Shown: positions 33,295 through 44,962, numbered from the stretch's first letter. The stretch: 64,000 nt of DNA from Heterodera schachtii (GCA_023374025.1 SIJG01000020.1:446046-510045), one strand, 5' to 3'. Numbers and translations: made by a program. Notes: generated by a model not told the origin, from the sequence alone.

Positions 33295-33672
33295 TTTGTT
33301 GAGAAGTGACCGACCAAATTTGAATTGCGATGTTGGATAATGAATTTGACCTTTATAAAATTGTTCTTTTTGTTGTAATGATCAAAAATAATTTTATTTT
33401 CTTTAATGTATGCCTTTAGGATAAATTTAATGAGTTTATGAAACCGTAATTGGCCTTAAGAATGTTTAAGAAAAGATTTTAGATGTCTGGTATGTCGATT
33501 GGAGCGTAAAAGCAGAAATCTGCCAATTTAAAAAATGGTACTTTTTGCCGTGTCCAGACATTTGTGCCTATGTTTAAATCGGATTCAAATACAATCTGCT
33601 ATAATTTTAATGCTGTTTAGACTAACAGGGACTGAAAAAAAAAATTTAACTTTGAAGCCGATTTTGGATATA
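33295..33672. other. 3' tail of unit F
   Basis: The common family tail (TTATAAAATTGTTCTTTTTG, AGGATAAATTTAATGAG), then sequence also found after copy G near 37680 (TCGATTGGAGCGT, CAGACATTTGT). No gene was seen. Confidence 0.45.
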
Positions 33673-34718
33673 CCGTATTATCTCTAATTATCCCCCCGGG
33701 GGGATTAATGTTCAACCTTCTCAGAAAGCGGGGGATTATTAGATACGGGGGGATAAATGGAGACGGGGGGGATTATTTTTCGACCGAATTATTTAATGAA
33801 AATTTTTTGAACATTTCGCCAAAAATATTATTCTTCAAAAAAATCTTTTGTATTGCATTTTTGTTAAAATATTTCTGAATTTTTCATGAAAAATCCGAAA
33901 AATGCCTAAGTATTAACCAAACATTAACAAATCCCTAAAATACTGAACGAAATGAACCTTATTTCACGTTTCAGAAAATTTGGAACATTTTTGTTCCCGG
34001 GAAATAATGAAACTCATAACTCACTTCAGGGTTGGATTGGATAGTGTTAGTGGAAAAAGCTTAAAAATAAAGAAAATCGTGAGAATTTTATGGCTTTTCT
34101 AATTTTAAGATGCAAAAAAAATTTTCAGAAATTCTGGAAATTTTCAATTTTTCAGAAAAATTCAGAACTGTTCTGAAAAGGAGTTCTCATAAATTAAAAA
34201 ACTAGAAAAATCCGGAATTAAGTAGACTCGCAAAAAAAGGCACCAAAAATCACGAAAAAGGCACTATAAAAGGCACCAAAAATTTTTTTTTCATTTCTTA
34301 GGGGTGTATTTAATTCCGAAAAGGGCAAAAAAAGGCATAATAAAAGTCAACGTAGAAGCCTCAAACCAAGTGGAAAATGCGTTATATTTTTGGGGTATTT
34401 TAGAGCGCTGACCAAGAATTTAAAATTAGATTTTGGTTAGGACTTCGTTAAGGTCTCAGAAAACCTGCATAATCGGGATTCTGAGGCATCATTCTGAGGG
34501 GGGGGGGGGTCAGGTTCGGATCCCGGTGAAGTAAGTGAATTTTCCTTTTGAATTAATTTTTTAATTTAAGAAGAAAATTTTTTTCGAAAAAATTCCATTT
34601 ATCCCCCCGGGGGGATAAATAGAGACGGGGGGATAATTGTTCAACCTCCTTAGAAAGGGGGGGATTAATGGAGATGGGGGGATTAATGGAGACAGGGGGA
34701 TAATTAGAGATAATACGG
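33673..34718. mobile_element. Non-coding DNA element, 1046 bp, perfect 24-bp terminal inverted repeats, TA flanks
   Basis: Both ends begin CCGTATTATCTCTAATTATC and are flanked by TA, as for Tc1/mariner insertions. Just inside each end are GGGGGGATTAATGGAGAC-like subrepeats in opposite orientation (33695-33772 and 34598-34700). The interior contains no transposase frame. A related sequence (ACCGAAAATGCGGTA, GGGGCTAATTA) lies in intron 2 of the protease gene, near 57110-57275. Confidence 0.75.
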
Positions 34719-35766
34719 TATGCGCTCAAATGTTTTTGGCTTAAGTAATTTATGTTTTCAAAATGCAAAAATTGGTCCAATCTTTTTCCAAACTTTCTAA
34801 AAATGATATTATTCAATAGAGAAAATTCTGCTCTGTCCAATGGTATAAATAAATAAATTGTCATTCGAACCCATTCATTAGGACTCAGAAAAAAGTGATT
34901 ATAAACAAAAACACTCACTAATTAATTATGTATGATCAGAGAGCTGGGATTTTTTTTAGGTTTTTACCCATTTTTTACGCACACTACTTGATGAGAGAAG
35001 CACGAAAATCACATTTTCACCCAGCAAAATCAGCACTTAAAAACACTTAAACCGAGGGTTGGCACCTATTGTGGCATTTTTGAACTTTAGCACCAATTTT
35101 GGCATTTTTCCAGACATTTCATAACAAAAGTGCAATAAAAAAAACCCCTAAGAATCGGTCCCAAAAATTTCATAAAATACACCTCTAAGAAATGAAAAAA
35201 TCAGATCAGATCTCTGTTTGGCACTCATTTCGCCACTTTACGTTCGGCACGCTTTTTCAACTTTGGGGCTTCACATCCGTGGACATGAAGATGGTGATGA
35301 AGAAAATAACGATGGAAATTTATTTTATGATTTTGAAGAATTTATTTTATGATTTTTAATATTTTACTTTTATTTTTTCTTTGGAATTTTATAAATATTT
35401 ACCCGTGTGGTTTTAGATTAAAATTAATTATTATTATTATAAATATAGCTAAATATAACCCAATTTAGAGTTATATTTTGGTGAATTCGTTGTCAAAATA
35501 TCTGTTTTAAATTTAATAAGCCCAATTTTTTTTCAAAATTTATATATAAAAGACAAAGAAAATTAACAATGACTACCATTCATCATGACAAGCATAACGA
35601 CGATATTAAAATGGGTTTTCTTGTGAATGTTCTACAACTGAACTGAATGTCACCTCTTTTTTTTCATTATTCAAAATTTAATTTTCATATGAATTTTTGA
35701 AGGTTAAAAAAAGCCCATTGAACTGAAAAGTGCCAAAAACTGTCTTAATAATTTGCCATCAACAAA
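34719..35766. other. Spacer and leader of copy G
   Basis: AT-rich. Contains AAACCCCTAAGAATCGGTCC and related repeat fragments (35140-35200). At 35545-35552 lies a TATAAAAG followed by AATGACTACCATTCAT, a leader type also found at 38844, upstream of copy H. No gene was seen. Confidence 0.4.
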
Positions 35767-37456
35767 ATGTCCGACCGCCGAAAAGAAGCGGAGGAAAAAA
35801 TGGCAAAAGCAATGTAAAATTAAATGCCAATTTTAAATTTTGTTTTCCTTTTTCTTAAGTTTTATCTCGGCCGACTGTTGGCTTTGTGTGTTCGATTTGC
35901 TTCCGCCGTCACAACTTGGCCTTGGCATTGCGCTGATCAGCCACCGATTTGACTTTTATGTGGACGAACACTTCAAAACGCGAAAATGGACATTTGGAAG
36001 GATTCGAATTTGGAGAAAATTTGGAAAGAATGGCACAAACGTAATGGAAATTTTCAATTACGATGGAAAAGCAATGCCATTTCCGCAAGTTCAATTGCCA
36101 CGCAAAGTCATCGGATTCAAATGCATCGAGATCTTGTAAATTGGCGCCAATTTTTAAAAAATTTAGGCAACATTTCCCCATCCATTTTCAGTTTCATTGA
36201 TCAAAATGCCATCGCTTTTCTCCACCGTTTTTGCCAACTTTTCGCCTCATTCTGTCCAATTAATTTGGCTATCGATACGTTGAGTGATCGCATTACGGAG
36301 TTTCTTTTGCACAACATTTGGTCAATATTCGGAAAAAACCTTCATGGCATGGGATTGTCGGCCAGAATTTTCCACCGTTTGCGGCAATTTGCTTCATCAT
36401 TTCTCAATGATTATCCATCGCTTCGGGTTGTCAATATCTATGTCGTCAATATCTTCGCCGAATTTCCGGCCGATGACACTGCCGCGGCATCGGATGGACA
36501 ATTGGTGGCCAAATGGCTTTTCACTCCTCGACCGGACGGTGTGCCAAAGGTGTTCAAATGCCATTTGGATATGGATGACGGAAATTTTGCGTCGAGAATT
36601 GAAGGCTTCATCAAAGTGATTGCTTGCTTATTAATTTATTTGGAACTTTTACTGTTTAAATCGTGCCGTTCCCCAACTAAAAGTGTTATTCAAGTCTTGG
36701 ATTTTTAATCAATTTTTGGCAATCCTGGAGAATGGGGGTTTCTATGAATTTTTTTTCAAAAACACACGTTAAAATCGACCAAATTTTAGAGAAAATTGCA
36801 TATTTTCTATTCAATTAATAATTGAAGCATTGTTTTGCATCAAAATAAATAGTTGTCAAATTAATTCGAAGCTTTTCCCAAGAAAACTGCATCTTTTGAA
36901 AAAAAAATTCAAGTTTTTGTTCGAATTCGGGTCAGGGATTCTGAATTGGGCAAATCCAAGTTCAGATTCGTGATCAGCGTCCTCAAAAACCCCTGGAAAC
37001 TAATTTTGAGCAGAAATTTAAAAAAAAATTTGAAAATAGAAACCCCCATTCTTCAGGATTGCCCAATTTTTCCACCATATTTTAGGCTTTTTCCTTGGCT
37101 TCATCTCCCGTCAATTTTCATTGTTGTCATTTGGTTTCATTCGTCTTTTGATGGCTCCGTTCTGTCCTTTGATCAGACAAATGAATTGACTCGTGAACAA
37201 TTGGAATTGAAACGGATTAACAATAGCCATCGTTTTCTGCTGATCCGTTGTCCAATTGCGCGAGATGAAAGCAAATGGACAAAATGGGAAAAGGAAGCGA
37301 TTAGAAGGGATTTTCAACAGTGGAATCAAATTGACTTTCATATTTATAATGAGGACAACATCGGGAACGGGTAAGTGAATGTTATATTCAATTTCATTCA
37401 TATTTGTTTCTAATTTTAGTCTTCTCGACGCAACTCCCGGCCCGAGTGATCACTGA
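35767..37456 (+). pseudogene. F-box-like family, copy G, one-base frameshift in exon 4
   Basis: Exons 35767-35813, 35860-36135 (unusual acceptor CTTAAG), 36192-36615, 37086-37370 and 37420-37456 follow the pattern. Exon 2 reads FISADCWLCVFDLLPP and exon 3 carries FPADDTAAASDGQ. Exon 4 has an extra T (run at 37115-37118, where others have three), which shifts the frame in PVNFIV and would end translation early. Downstream of the shift ELTREQLELKR and RCPIARDESKWTKW are intact, so the change is recent or is a base-calling error in a homopolymer. Intron 3 is unusually long (about 470 bp). Confidence 0.65.
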
Positions 37457-37949
37457 TCAGAAGAAATGAATGAATGATTTGTTGAGAAGTGATCGATCAA
37501 TTTGAATTGACGGAGTTGGAAAATGAATTTGATCGCTATTTTGACGTTTAAAAATTGTTTTTTTTGTTGTATGTAATGATCAACTTTATTTGTGTTGTTG
37601 TGTATGTCTTTAGGATAAATTTAGTGATTTTATAAAACTCTATAATTGGCTTTAAGAATTTTTAAGAATAGGTTTTATTTAATGTTCATCCAGTTTGCCG
37701 ATTGGAGCGTCAGAACAGAAAAGATGCCAATTAAAAATGGCACTTTTCCCCGTTTCCAGACATTTGTCCCTATGTTTAAAATCGGATTCAAACGCTCCTC
37801 TATAATTTTGAAAAAAAACTTAAGTTGAACCCAAATAAAAAAATGAATCACTTTTGGAATTTCTGTTAATAAAGACACGGAATGTTTCTAATTTTTACAC
37901 CTTTTGCGCAACTATTTTGGCATTTTGTGCGTTTTTAGCAGCTATTTTA
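37457..37949. other. 3' tail of unit G
   Basis: The common family tail, then sequence resembling that after copy F. The end (37895-37950, GCAACTATTTTGGCATTTTG) resembles the interior of the hAT-like element at 47490. No gene was seen. Confidence 0.4.
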
Positions 37950-38250
37950 GGGTCCGGTCGGGGTCGTTTTCGCGTGAGGGCCATTTTCGCGTGGCCGTTT
38001 TCGCGTGGTTGCATATTAGAGAATTCATTACTAGGGATGCGATTTTTCGACACAAACCTTTTAGCCACAAATTTGCTCAAAATTGACAAAATTTTTTGGA
38101 TTTTTGCAGGCTAATAGTGCATCTGAAGGACTTTCGAATGATACCAAGAATGTTGGATTTGGTTGACAAAGGAAAAAGTTATAGTCCAAAAACTCCGCCC
38201 CACGCGAAAACGGTCCACGCGAAAACGGCCCTGGCCCGGCTATTTTGCAC
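37950..38250. mobile_element. Foldback element with internally repeated ends (TTTTCGCGTGG)
   Basis: The left end carries three direct copies of a GTTTTCGCGTG motif (37966-38008). The right end carries two copies of the inverted form CCACGCGAAAACGG (38202-38232). The outer sequences (GGTCCGGTCGGGGTC and GGCCCTGGCCCGGC) are also imperfectly complementary. The centre holds CTTTCGAATGATACCAAG, also found in the foldback at 50917. Not coding. Confidence 0.65.
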
Positions 38251-38939
38251 TTTTTGGCAACTATTTGGAAACAACTTCTAAATACGTAAATCTTTCGAAA
38301 GAGAATATTAAAAGTATAGAAATGAAATTCTCTGTCGCTATTTTCGTGACCCGCCAACAGCAAAAGTGCCAAATGTCCTTATGTATTTTTGTAAGATTTG
38401 TCAGCGCTACTGTAAAGGTGACAGTTTTTGAAAATTTTTTCACTTTCTTTTAACGCAATTTTATTTTTTATTTTTATTACAATTGGCATTATTAATTACA
38501 AAAATTTTTGTTTCTTAAAATTACTCATAAATAAAAAAAAGGCTCAAAATTGCAAAAACTGGATCATTTTCTGGACAAAATCTGTTAACAAAATGCACTA
38601 AAATTGGCTCTAATGCTGCTGTTGTTTACCCGTCTAATCGACTTTTAAATCAGTGACACCGTCCTCCATTTCTTAGGCCATAATGCCTCAAATTTTCAAA
38701 ATTTTTCCGACGGCACCGTCCCCCCCCCCCCCACTCACCGGCCTTGTATTTGTGCAGTCATTTCAAAAATAAACCCTTCAAAATGGAAAACTGGGCATCC
38801 TTTTGTTGCAAATTAATAGGCCCGACCTTTTTTTCAAAATTTATATAAAAGACGAAGAAAAAAAGAATGACTACCATTCATGTCAAGCATAAAAACGATA
38901 TTAAAATGTTGTTTTCTTGTGAATGTTCTACAACTTAAA
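38251..38939. other. Repeat-rich spacer upstream of copy H
   Basis: A fragment with GACGGCACCGTC and a C-run lies near 38708-38735. A leader identical in type to that of copy G (TATAAAAG at 38844-38851, then AATGACTACCATTCATG) is present, but here it is separated from the gene by the insertion at 38940. No gene was seen. Confidence 0.4.
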
Positions 38940-39115
38940 AGCGGGACCGGGAATTTTGGGCAAAACCGGGACCGGGACCTAATCGGGTAGAAAACCCGGG
39001 ACTTTTTGGCTGGGAAGACCGGGAAAAAAACCGGGAATTTCCCGGTCCCGGTCAAAAACGGGACCTTGGTACTCAGTTGTCCGTGTATTTTGGTCCCGGT
39101 CCCGCTCAACTCTAT
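38940..39115 (-). mobile_element. GCGGGACCGGGA MITE, copy 1
   Basis: The ends are GCGGGACCGGGA and TCCCGGTCCCGC. The interior contains several CCGGGAAAAA-like and CGGTCCCGG blocks. It is the reverse complement, with changes, of the element at 47119-47292; both contain CACGGACAAC next to AGTACC. It interrupts a leader sequence of the G type. Confidence 0.7.
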
Positions 39116-39134
39116 TGCAACTTATCGAATTTTG

Positions 39135-39142
39135 TATAAAAG
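39135..39142 (+). promoter_or_regulatory. TATA box of copy H
   Basis: TATAAAAG, then ATGGCAATGGCTGCCATTCT ten bases later: the same module as in copies C, E and L. Confidence 0.5.
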
Positions 39143-39342
39143 TGAGAGGAAAATGGCAATGGCTGCCATTCTTTTTTTGCAATAAAAAATTAAAATATTT
39201 AAATAATTTTCGATTCTTTTTATGTTTTTATGTACCCTTTTTTACTTTGTTAAAATTTATTAATGAATTTTTGAAGAAGAAAAAAAAGCCAATTGAAGTG
39301 GAAAAGTGCCAAAAACTGTCTTAATAATTCGACCTCATCAAA

Positions 39343-40643
39343 ATGTCAGACAGCCGAAAAGAAGCCGAGGAAAAGATGGCAAAAGCAATGTAAAATTAAA
39401 TTAAAATGCCAATTTTAAATTTTGTTTTTCTTTTTTTCAGTTTTATCTCCGGCGATGGTTGGCTTTGTGTGTTCGATTTGATTACGCCTTTTCAACTTGG
39501 CCTTGGCATTGCGCTGATCAGCCACCGATTTGACTATTATATCGATGAACACTTCAAAACGCGAAAATGGGCGCTGAAACGTATTCAAATTCGAAGCAAA
39601 ATTGGAGAAAATGGCAAAAATCAAATGGAAATTAGCAAATATTACGTTGGAAAGCCATTGCCAATTCCGCAAATTCCAATGCCACGCAAAGTCATTGGAT
39701 TCGAGCGCATCGAGATTAAGTAAAATTGCCGATTTCGCAAAATTTAGCCAACTTTTCCCCACCAATTTTAGTTACATCGACCGAAATGTCATCGCTTTTC
39801 TCCACCGTTTTCACCAACTTTTCGCCGCCTGCCCAATTAATTTGACCATCCATTCGAAAAGTGATCGAATTTCGGAGTTCATTTTGCGCAATATTTGGCC
39901 AATCTTTGGAGAAAACATTTGTGGCATTTTTTTTGCTTTCGAATGGTTTCCGCCGTTTGCGCAAATTGGTCCCATCATTTCTCAACGATTTTCCATCACT
40001 TCGGGTTGTCAATTTATGTGATGCCGATCTGTTCATTGAATTTCCGGCCGATGACAATGCCATGGCGTCGGATGAACAAGCGATGGCCAAATGGCTTTTC
40101 ACTCCCCGTCCGGACAATGTGCCAAAGGTGTTCACATGTCTGTTTTACCCGCATGATGGAAATTGGTCATCGAAGATTGAAGCCTTCAAAGCGGTGCTTA
40201 CTAATTGATTTAATCTTTGGTTGTCATTTATTACTTAATAACCAATTTTCTCGCATTTTAGGCATTTGCCTCGGATTCTTCTCCCGTCAATTTCATTGTT
40301 GTCATTTTTGTTATTTCTTTTGCTTCCTCCGTTGTGCCATTTGATCAAACCAATGAATTGACTCGGGAACAATTGGCGTTGAAAATAATCAAAAAATACA
40401 ACTGTTTTCTGCTGATCCGTTGTCCAATTGCGCGAGATGCGAACAAATGGGCAAAATGGGAGAAGGAAGCGATTGACTGGCGAATTTATAATCGGCGGAA
40501 CAGAATTAACATTTATATTAATGATGAGCGTGAAATTGGGGACGGGTCAGTGAATGTTTACTCATAAATTCAAATTTATTTGTGTTCCTATTTTTAGTCT
40601 TCTCGACGCAATTCCCGGCCCGAGTGATCACGATCAGAAGTAA
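39343..40643 (+). pseudogene. F-box-like family, copy H, one-base frameshift in exon 3
   Basis: Exons 39343-39389, 39441-39719, 39772-40193, 40262-40545 and 40598-40643. Exon 2 reads FISGDGWLCVFDLI, so the conserved DCW is DGW and the P-P pair is lost. In exon 3 a run of eight T (39927-39934; relatives have seven) shifts the frame after GIFF and would terminate near 40021. After the run the normal sequence continues (FRRLRKLVPSFLND, FPADDNAMASDEQ). Exon 4 (ELTREQLALKI, RCPIARDANKWAKW) and exon 5 are intact. Either a young pseudogene or a homopolymer error. Confidence 0.65.
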
Positions 40644-41264
40644 GTGAATGAATGATTTGTTGACGAAGTGATCGAACAATTTTGAATTGTGGATTTGAAA
40701 AATGAATTTGAGCGTTATTTTGACGTTTATGTTCTTTTTATTGTAATGATCAACTTTATTTGTGTTGTGTATGGCCTTTAGGATAAATTTAATGATTTTC
40801 TGAAACCGTAATTGGCTTTAAAAATGTTTAGCAACTTTTTTTAGGGAGATCCTCCCGTATATAAGATATTTTAATTTTTTTAAAATCCATATTCCGGCAT
40901 CCAAGATTTCGAAAAAAACATCTAAAAATATTTTTTCAAGAAAATAGTGCATTTCAATTTCAAATTTTGTCTAATCAAATGCGCTGAAAACCGTTGGCAC
41001 TATCTGGCACCAAATCCCCTTATATAACTGGGTATACATTTTCAATTATCTCATCAATTTTATTGTATATTGATATAAAATTTCTAAACTTTGGAAATTA
41101 AATTGATAAAAAATGCAAAAAGCTAAATTTAAATTAAAAAAAAATTTTTTAAATACTGACAACTGATGTGAAAGTGAACAATTAAAAATATTCGCTTTGA
41201 CCATTTTTCCAATTCCAAAATCGTATATTTTCTCTGAATACGAATGGGTATTTGCACTTCAAAA
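40644..41264. other. 3' tail of unit H
   Basis: The common tail (AGGATAAATTTAATGATTTT), followed by CATATTCCGGCATCCAAGA as after copy C. No gene was seen. Confidence 0.45.
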
Positions 41265-41690
41265 CAATGTGCCATTAGGTGCTCAAATGTTGGTCGCAGA
41301 ATAATTTTGGGAAATTGGCGTCGAAAATTGCAACATTCAAGACGGTGCTTACAGATTGATTTATTTGGCACTTTTAAGTTTTTGGCATTCGCTTACAAAA
41401 AAATTTTTTTTACCAATTAAAGAAATTGCAAACCGAGAGTGTCCGTTTTTTGGCACTTTCAATTTCCATGTTTTAGGCTTTTGCCAATGCTTTATCTTCC
41501 GTCAACTTTATTGTTTTTATTTCGTTTCATTGATCTTTGTTGACTCTGTTGTTCCATTTGAAAAACCAATGAATTGACTCGGGAACAATTAACGTTGAAA
41601 AGCATCGTCATTTTTTGCTCATCCGTTGACCAATTGCGCGAGACGCGAACAAATGGACAGATTTATGATCAATGGAAACAAATTGATACA
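41265..41690 (+). pseudogene. Decayed F-box-like copy (end of exon 3, exon 4)
   Basis: Recognisable pieces are CAATGTGCCATTAGGTGCTC and GGCGTCGAAAATTGCAACAT (end of exon 3), GGTGCTTAC (donor), TTTTAGGCTTTTGCCAATGC (exon-4 start), AATTGACTCGGGAACAATTA and CCAATTGCGCGAGACGCGAA. Several deletions and stops destroy the frame. A further 50-bp piece of exon 3 (matching ASDGQAV) lies inverted at about 41808-41860. Confidence 0.7.
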
Positions 41691-41697
41691 TATTTGA

Positions 41698-42212
41698 CCA
41701 ACTTTTAAAAAATAAATTGGATTAGCTGACATTTGCGGACCAATATTTAAGGAATGAATTGTCTAATAAAAAAAAATAGTTTTTCGAAACTTGTGTGAAT
41801 AATTTTGGCACCGCTTGTCCATCCGACGCCATGGCACTGGCATATCGCATGGGAATTCGGTAAAAAAAAACCGAAAATTTTACGAAAGTGTCTTTTAAAA
41901 ATTTGTTAAAAAATTGCACTCAATTTTTTAAAAAAATTTCCACTGCACCGCTGGACCCCAAAACTCATATTTTCTTTCAAAAAAAAAATTACAGATTTTT
42001 CTCTGGCTCCATATTTCTCACCATGGAAAAGCAATGAATTCACACCTTCTTTGCCCCCCTTCCTCATCTCATGCTTCTTTTCCTCTCCGCTCACACACTA
42101 TTTCCTCTCTTTGCTTCAATATCTCTCCCCTCTCCAGTGCATCTATATTTCCATCCTATACACTTTCATTTCTAATTTTTTCCATTTTATGACCATCTTT
42201 TGCTGTCCATTT
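41698..42212 (+). promoter_or_regulatory. Upstream region of the intact U2 gene
   Basis: Duplicate of 25770-26143. It contains an extra segment of about 130 bp (41752-41890), including the inverted exon-3 piece. The pyrimidine-rich block and CACTTTCATTTCTAAT shortly before the RNA are conserved, consistent with an snRNA promoter. Confidence 0.5.
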
Positions 42213-42400
42213 ATCGCTTCTCGGCCTTTTGGCTAAGATCAAAGTGTAGTTACAGTTCTTTACGGCTTAATCTCCGTAACGACCCCCACCGGGGTCAAAA
42301 GAGATTAACCAATTTTTGGAAATTTGGTCGTGTCGGTGGCTTGCCACCGCTCGACCGAGCGTTGGCCCGTTATTGCACTTAATTACGGGAACGGCGCATC
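42213..42400 (+). ncRNA. U2 small nuclear RNA (full length)
   Basis: About 188 nt, the usual U2 length. It begins ATCGCTTCTCGGCCTTTTGG and has the expected stem I, stem-loop II (CCCCCACCGGGG), the Sm-binding site AATTTTTGG (about 42310-42319), stem-loop III (GTCGGTGGCTTGCCACCG) and the terminal stem-loop IV around CCCGTTATTGCACTTAATTACGGG. U2 base-pairs with the intron branch site and U6 in the spliceosome. The branch-recognition sequence reads GTAGTT instead of the nearly invariant GTAGTA. The 3' end is set by comparison with known U2 RNAs and is approximate. This may therefore be a variant or a pseudogene despite its full length. Confidence 0.88.
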
Positions 42401-42706
42401 TCCCCCGCGGGGGAGAACAAAATTCATTTTCCACTCAAAAGCCAACCTCAAAAACAAAATAAACTGATAATAAAGCATTATCATTAATAATGATAATTAC
42501 TTTTTTTACAAACCGATTGTCCTGAAAGTGAGGAAGGTTGTGCCGTGCCATGAACGGACTCGATCAGTTGGGCCCTGGACACGTTTGGGCCCTGGACTAT
42601 TCTTTTGGAAGCAGGCAAAAGAAAAAATTTTTTTTTTGTAAAAAATACTAAAACGACCATTTAATAAAATCGTACAAAAATTTAAAAAAAAACAAAAAAA
42701 AAAGAG
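42401..42706. other. Region between the U2 gene and copy I
   Basis: Matches 29228-29420 up to about 42598, then A-rich sequence leading to the TATA box at 42707. A short CCCCCGCGGGGG palindrome directly follows the U2 end (42402-42413) and may belong to 3'-end formation. Confidence 0.45.
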
Positions 42707-42714
42707 TATAAAAG
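42707..42714 (+). promoter_or_regulatory. TATA box of copy I
   Basis: TATAAAAG, followed by CGGTTGCTCCTCC and an ATT repeat, as before copy B. It lies 95 bp before the start ATG. Confidence 0.55.
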
Positions 42715-42801
42715 CGGTTGCTCCTCCGCTATTTTTCATTATTATTATTATCCATTCGCCATTTATTTGTTTAATCTCTGTTCGACATTTTCTCCCTTAC
42801 A

Positions 42802-44382
42802 ATGTCTTTAAAAGTGATTCTGTACGTTTTTTGCATTTCTTTTCGACATTTTACGCTTTTCCTTCTCTCTTTTTTAGTCTGATCGCTGTGCCAATATTTG
42901 TCATTTGTTGTGCCATTCTTTTCAAGTACCGGGACAGCTTCAAAAAACCTCCAAAACAACAACGAGGCCATCGCAAAATTGAGAAAGTGCCGAAAACTGT
43001 CATAACAATTTGCCTCGACGAAATTCCAGACAACCAAAAAGAAGCGGATGAAAAGATGGCAAAACCAATGTAAAATTAAAAATGCCAAATTCAATTTTAA
43101 ATTTCAATTTTGTTTTCCCTTTTTTCAGCTTTATCTCCGCCGACTGTTGGCTTTGTGTGTTCGATTTGTTGCCGCCTCGTCAACTTGGCTTCGGAATTTC
43201 GATGATCAGTCACCGATTTGACTTATACGTCGATGAACACTTCAAAACACGCAAATGGGCGCTGAAATCCATGCAAATTCGACGCAAAATTGGAAAGAAT
43301 GGCAAAAAGAAAATGGAAATTGTCAAATATTACGATGGAGAAACATTGCCAATTCCGCAAGTTCAATTGCCACGCAAAGTCATCGGATTCGTGCGCATCG
43401 ACATTTGGTAAAATTGGCAATTATATAAAAATCTAGCCAATTTACACCATTAATTTTTAGTTTCATCGACCGCAATGCCATCGCTTTTCTCCACCGTTTT
43501 CGCCAACTTTTCGCCTCATTATGTCCAATTAATTTATACATCTCTACGGCCAGTAATGATCGCATTTTGGAGTTCATTTTGCGCAACATTTGGCCAATGC
43601 TCGCAAAAAACATTCATGGCATTCATTTGCCCGTCGGATTTTTCCGCCGTTTGCGCAAATTGGTCCCATCATTTCTCAACGATTGTCCATCACTTCGCGT
43701 TGTCAATTTATATGCCGACGATCTCTTCGTCGAATTTTCTGCCGATGACAATGCCACGGCATCGGATGGACAAGCATTGGCCAAATGGCTTTCCACTCGC
43801 AATCCAAACAATGTGCCAAAAGTGTTGAAATGTTGGTTGAATAATTATAATGGGAATTGGCCGTCGAGGATTGAAGCATTCAAAGCGGTGATTTCGCATT
43901 GATTTATTTGATACTTTGAGATCTTTGGGATTCGCTGATTTGTCATAAATGTGTTTTTGGATTTTTAATCAAATTTTTCACATTTCAGGCTTTTGCCTCG
44001 GCTTCATCTCCCGTCAATTTCATTGTTCTCATTTTGTTTTATCCGCCGTCTTCTGCTGCCTCCGTTGTGCCATTTGCGCTGACCAACGAATTGACTCGCG
44101 AACAATTGGCACTGAAAAGAATTGGCTATAGCTGCCGTTTTCTGCTGATTCGTTGTCCAATTGCGCGAGATGCGGACAAATGGGCAAAATTGGAGAAGGA
44201 AGCGATTGACTGGCAAATTTATTATCAGCGGAACAGAATTAACATTAAAATTAATGGGGAGGAAGACATTGGAGATGGGTAAGCGAGAATAATTTTTAAA
44301 AAATTCAAATTGATAATTTTTCTTTTCGATGTTTAGGCTTCTCGACGCAATTCCCGGCCCCCAAGTGATCAGCCAGAAGTGA
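42802..44382 (+). CDS. F-box-like family protein with N-terminal membrane anchor, copy I
   Basis: Six exons in phase: 42802-42821, 42878-43069, 43129-43407, 43461-43887, 43989-44278 and 44337-44382, giving 417 residues. The N-terminus MSLKVILLIAVPIFVICCAI is one hydrophobic segment, followed by a basic region (FKYRDSFKKPPKQQRGHRK) and then, in one continuous exon, the charged KEADEKMAKP part that forms exon 1 in other copies. This is the longest and probably ancestral gene form. The body is FISADCWLCVFDLLPP, FIDRNAIAF, FSADDNATASDGQ and RCPIARDADKWAKL. An extra C in exon 5 changes the tail to GPQVISQK. The gene lies downstream of the intact U2 gene. Confidence 0.74.
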
Positions 44383-44962
44383 ATGAATGATTTGTTGACG
44401 AAGTGATCGAACAATTTGAATTGCGGAGTTGACAAATGAATTTGATCGCTATTTTGACGTTTATAAAACTGTTCTTTTTTGTTGCAGTGATCAACTTTAT
44501 TTGTGTTGTGCTAGGATAAATTTAATGATTTTCTAAAACCATAATTAGCTTTAAAAATGGTTAGAAACTTTTTTTAGAGAGACCCTCGGATTTGTATAAG
44601 AAATTTTCATTTTTTTAAAATCCACAGGGCTGCCAAGTGTCCTTTTTTAAAGATTTGTCCTTTTTTCGAGGGGCCGGATCTTGAAAATTTAAAATGTCCT
44701 TTTTTTAAAGATTGTCCTTTATTTTAGGCTTCCACAAACTTTTTAAATTGTTTGTGCTTAATGATTTATTTCGCTGATTTAATTGCTACCAAAACTCCCA
44801 ATTTTCAAATTTTTTCCCGGCGGCGTCTATCGGCACCGTCGGCAACCAAAAACTTGTCTTTTTCTTAAAAAATTTGTAATTTTTGGTGAAATTCTGTTAA
44901 CAAGGAGTGTAAATTGCCCAAAATGCCTTAAAAAACCTCTCTTATCAATTTCCCTCAACAAA
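44383..44962. other. Unit I tail with a truncated hAT-type MITE
   Basis: The common tail (AGGATAAATTTAATGATTTT), then from 44625 to about 44870 a second copy of the MITE seen at 22737 (CAGGGCTGCCAAGTGTCC, CCCGGCGGCGTCTATCGGCACC). Its right end is missing. Exon 1 of copy J follows. Confidence 0.6.

Noticed and set aside
34440..34535. GGTTCGGATCCC as a possible tRNA T-arm
   Set aside because: It lies within the 1046-bp mariner-like element and no cloverleaf can be drawn.
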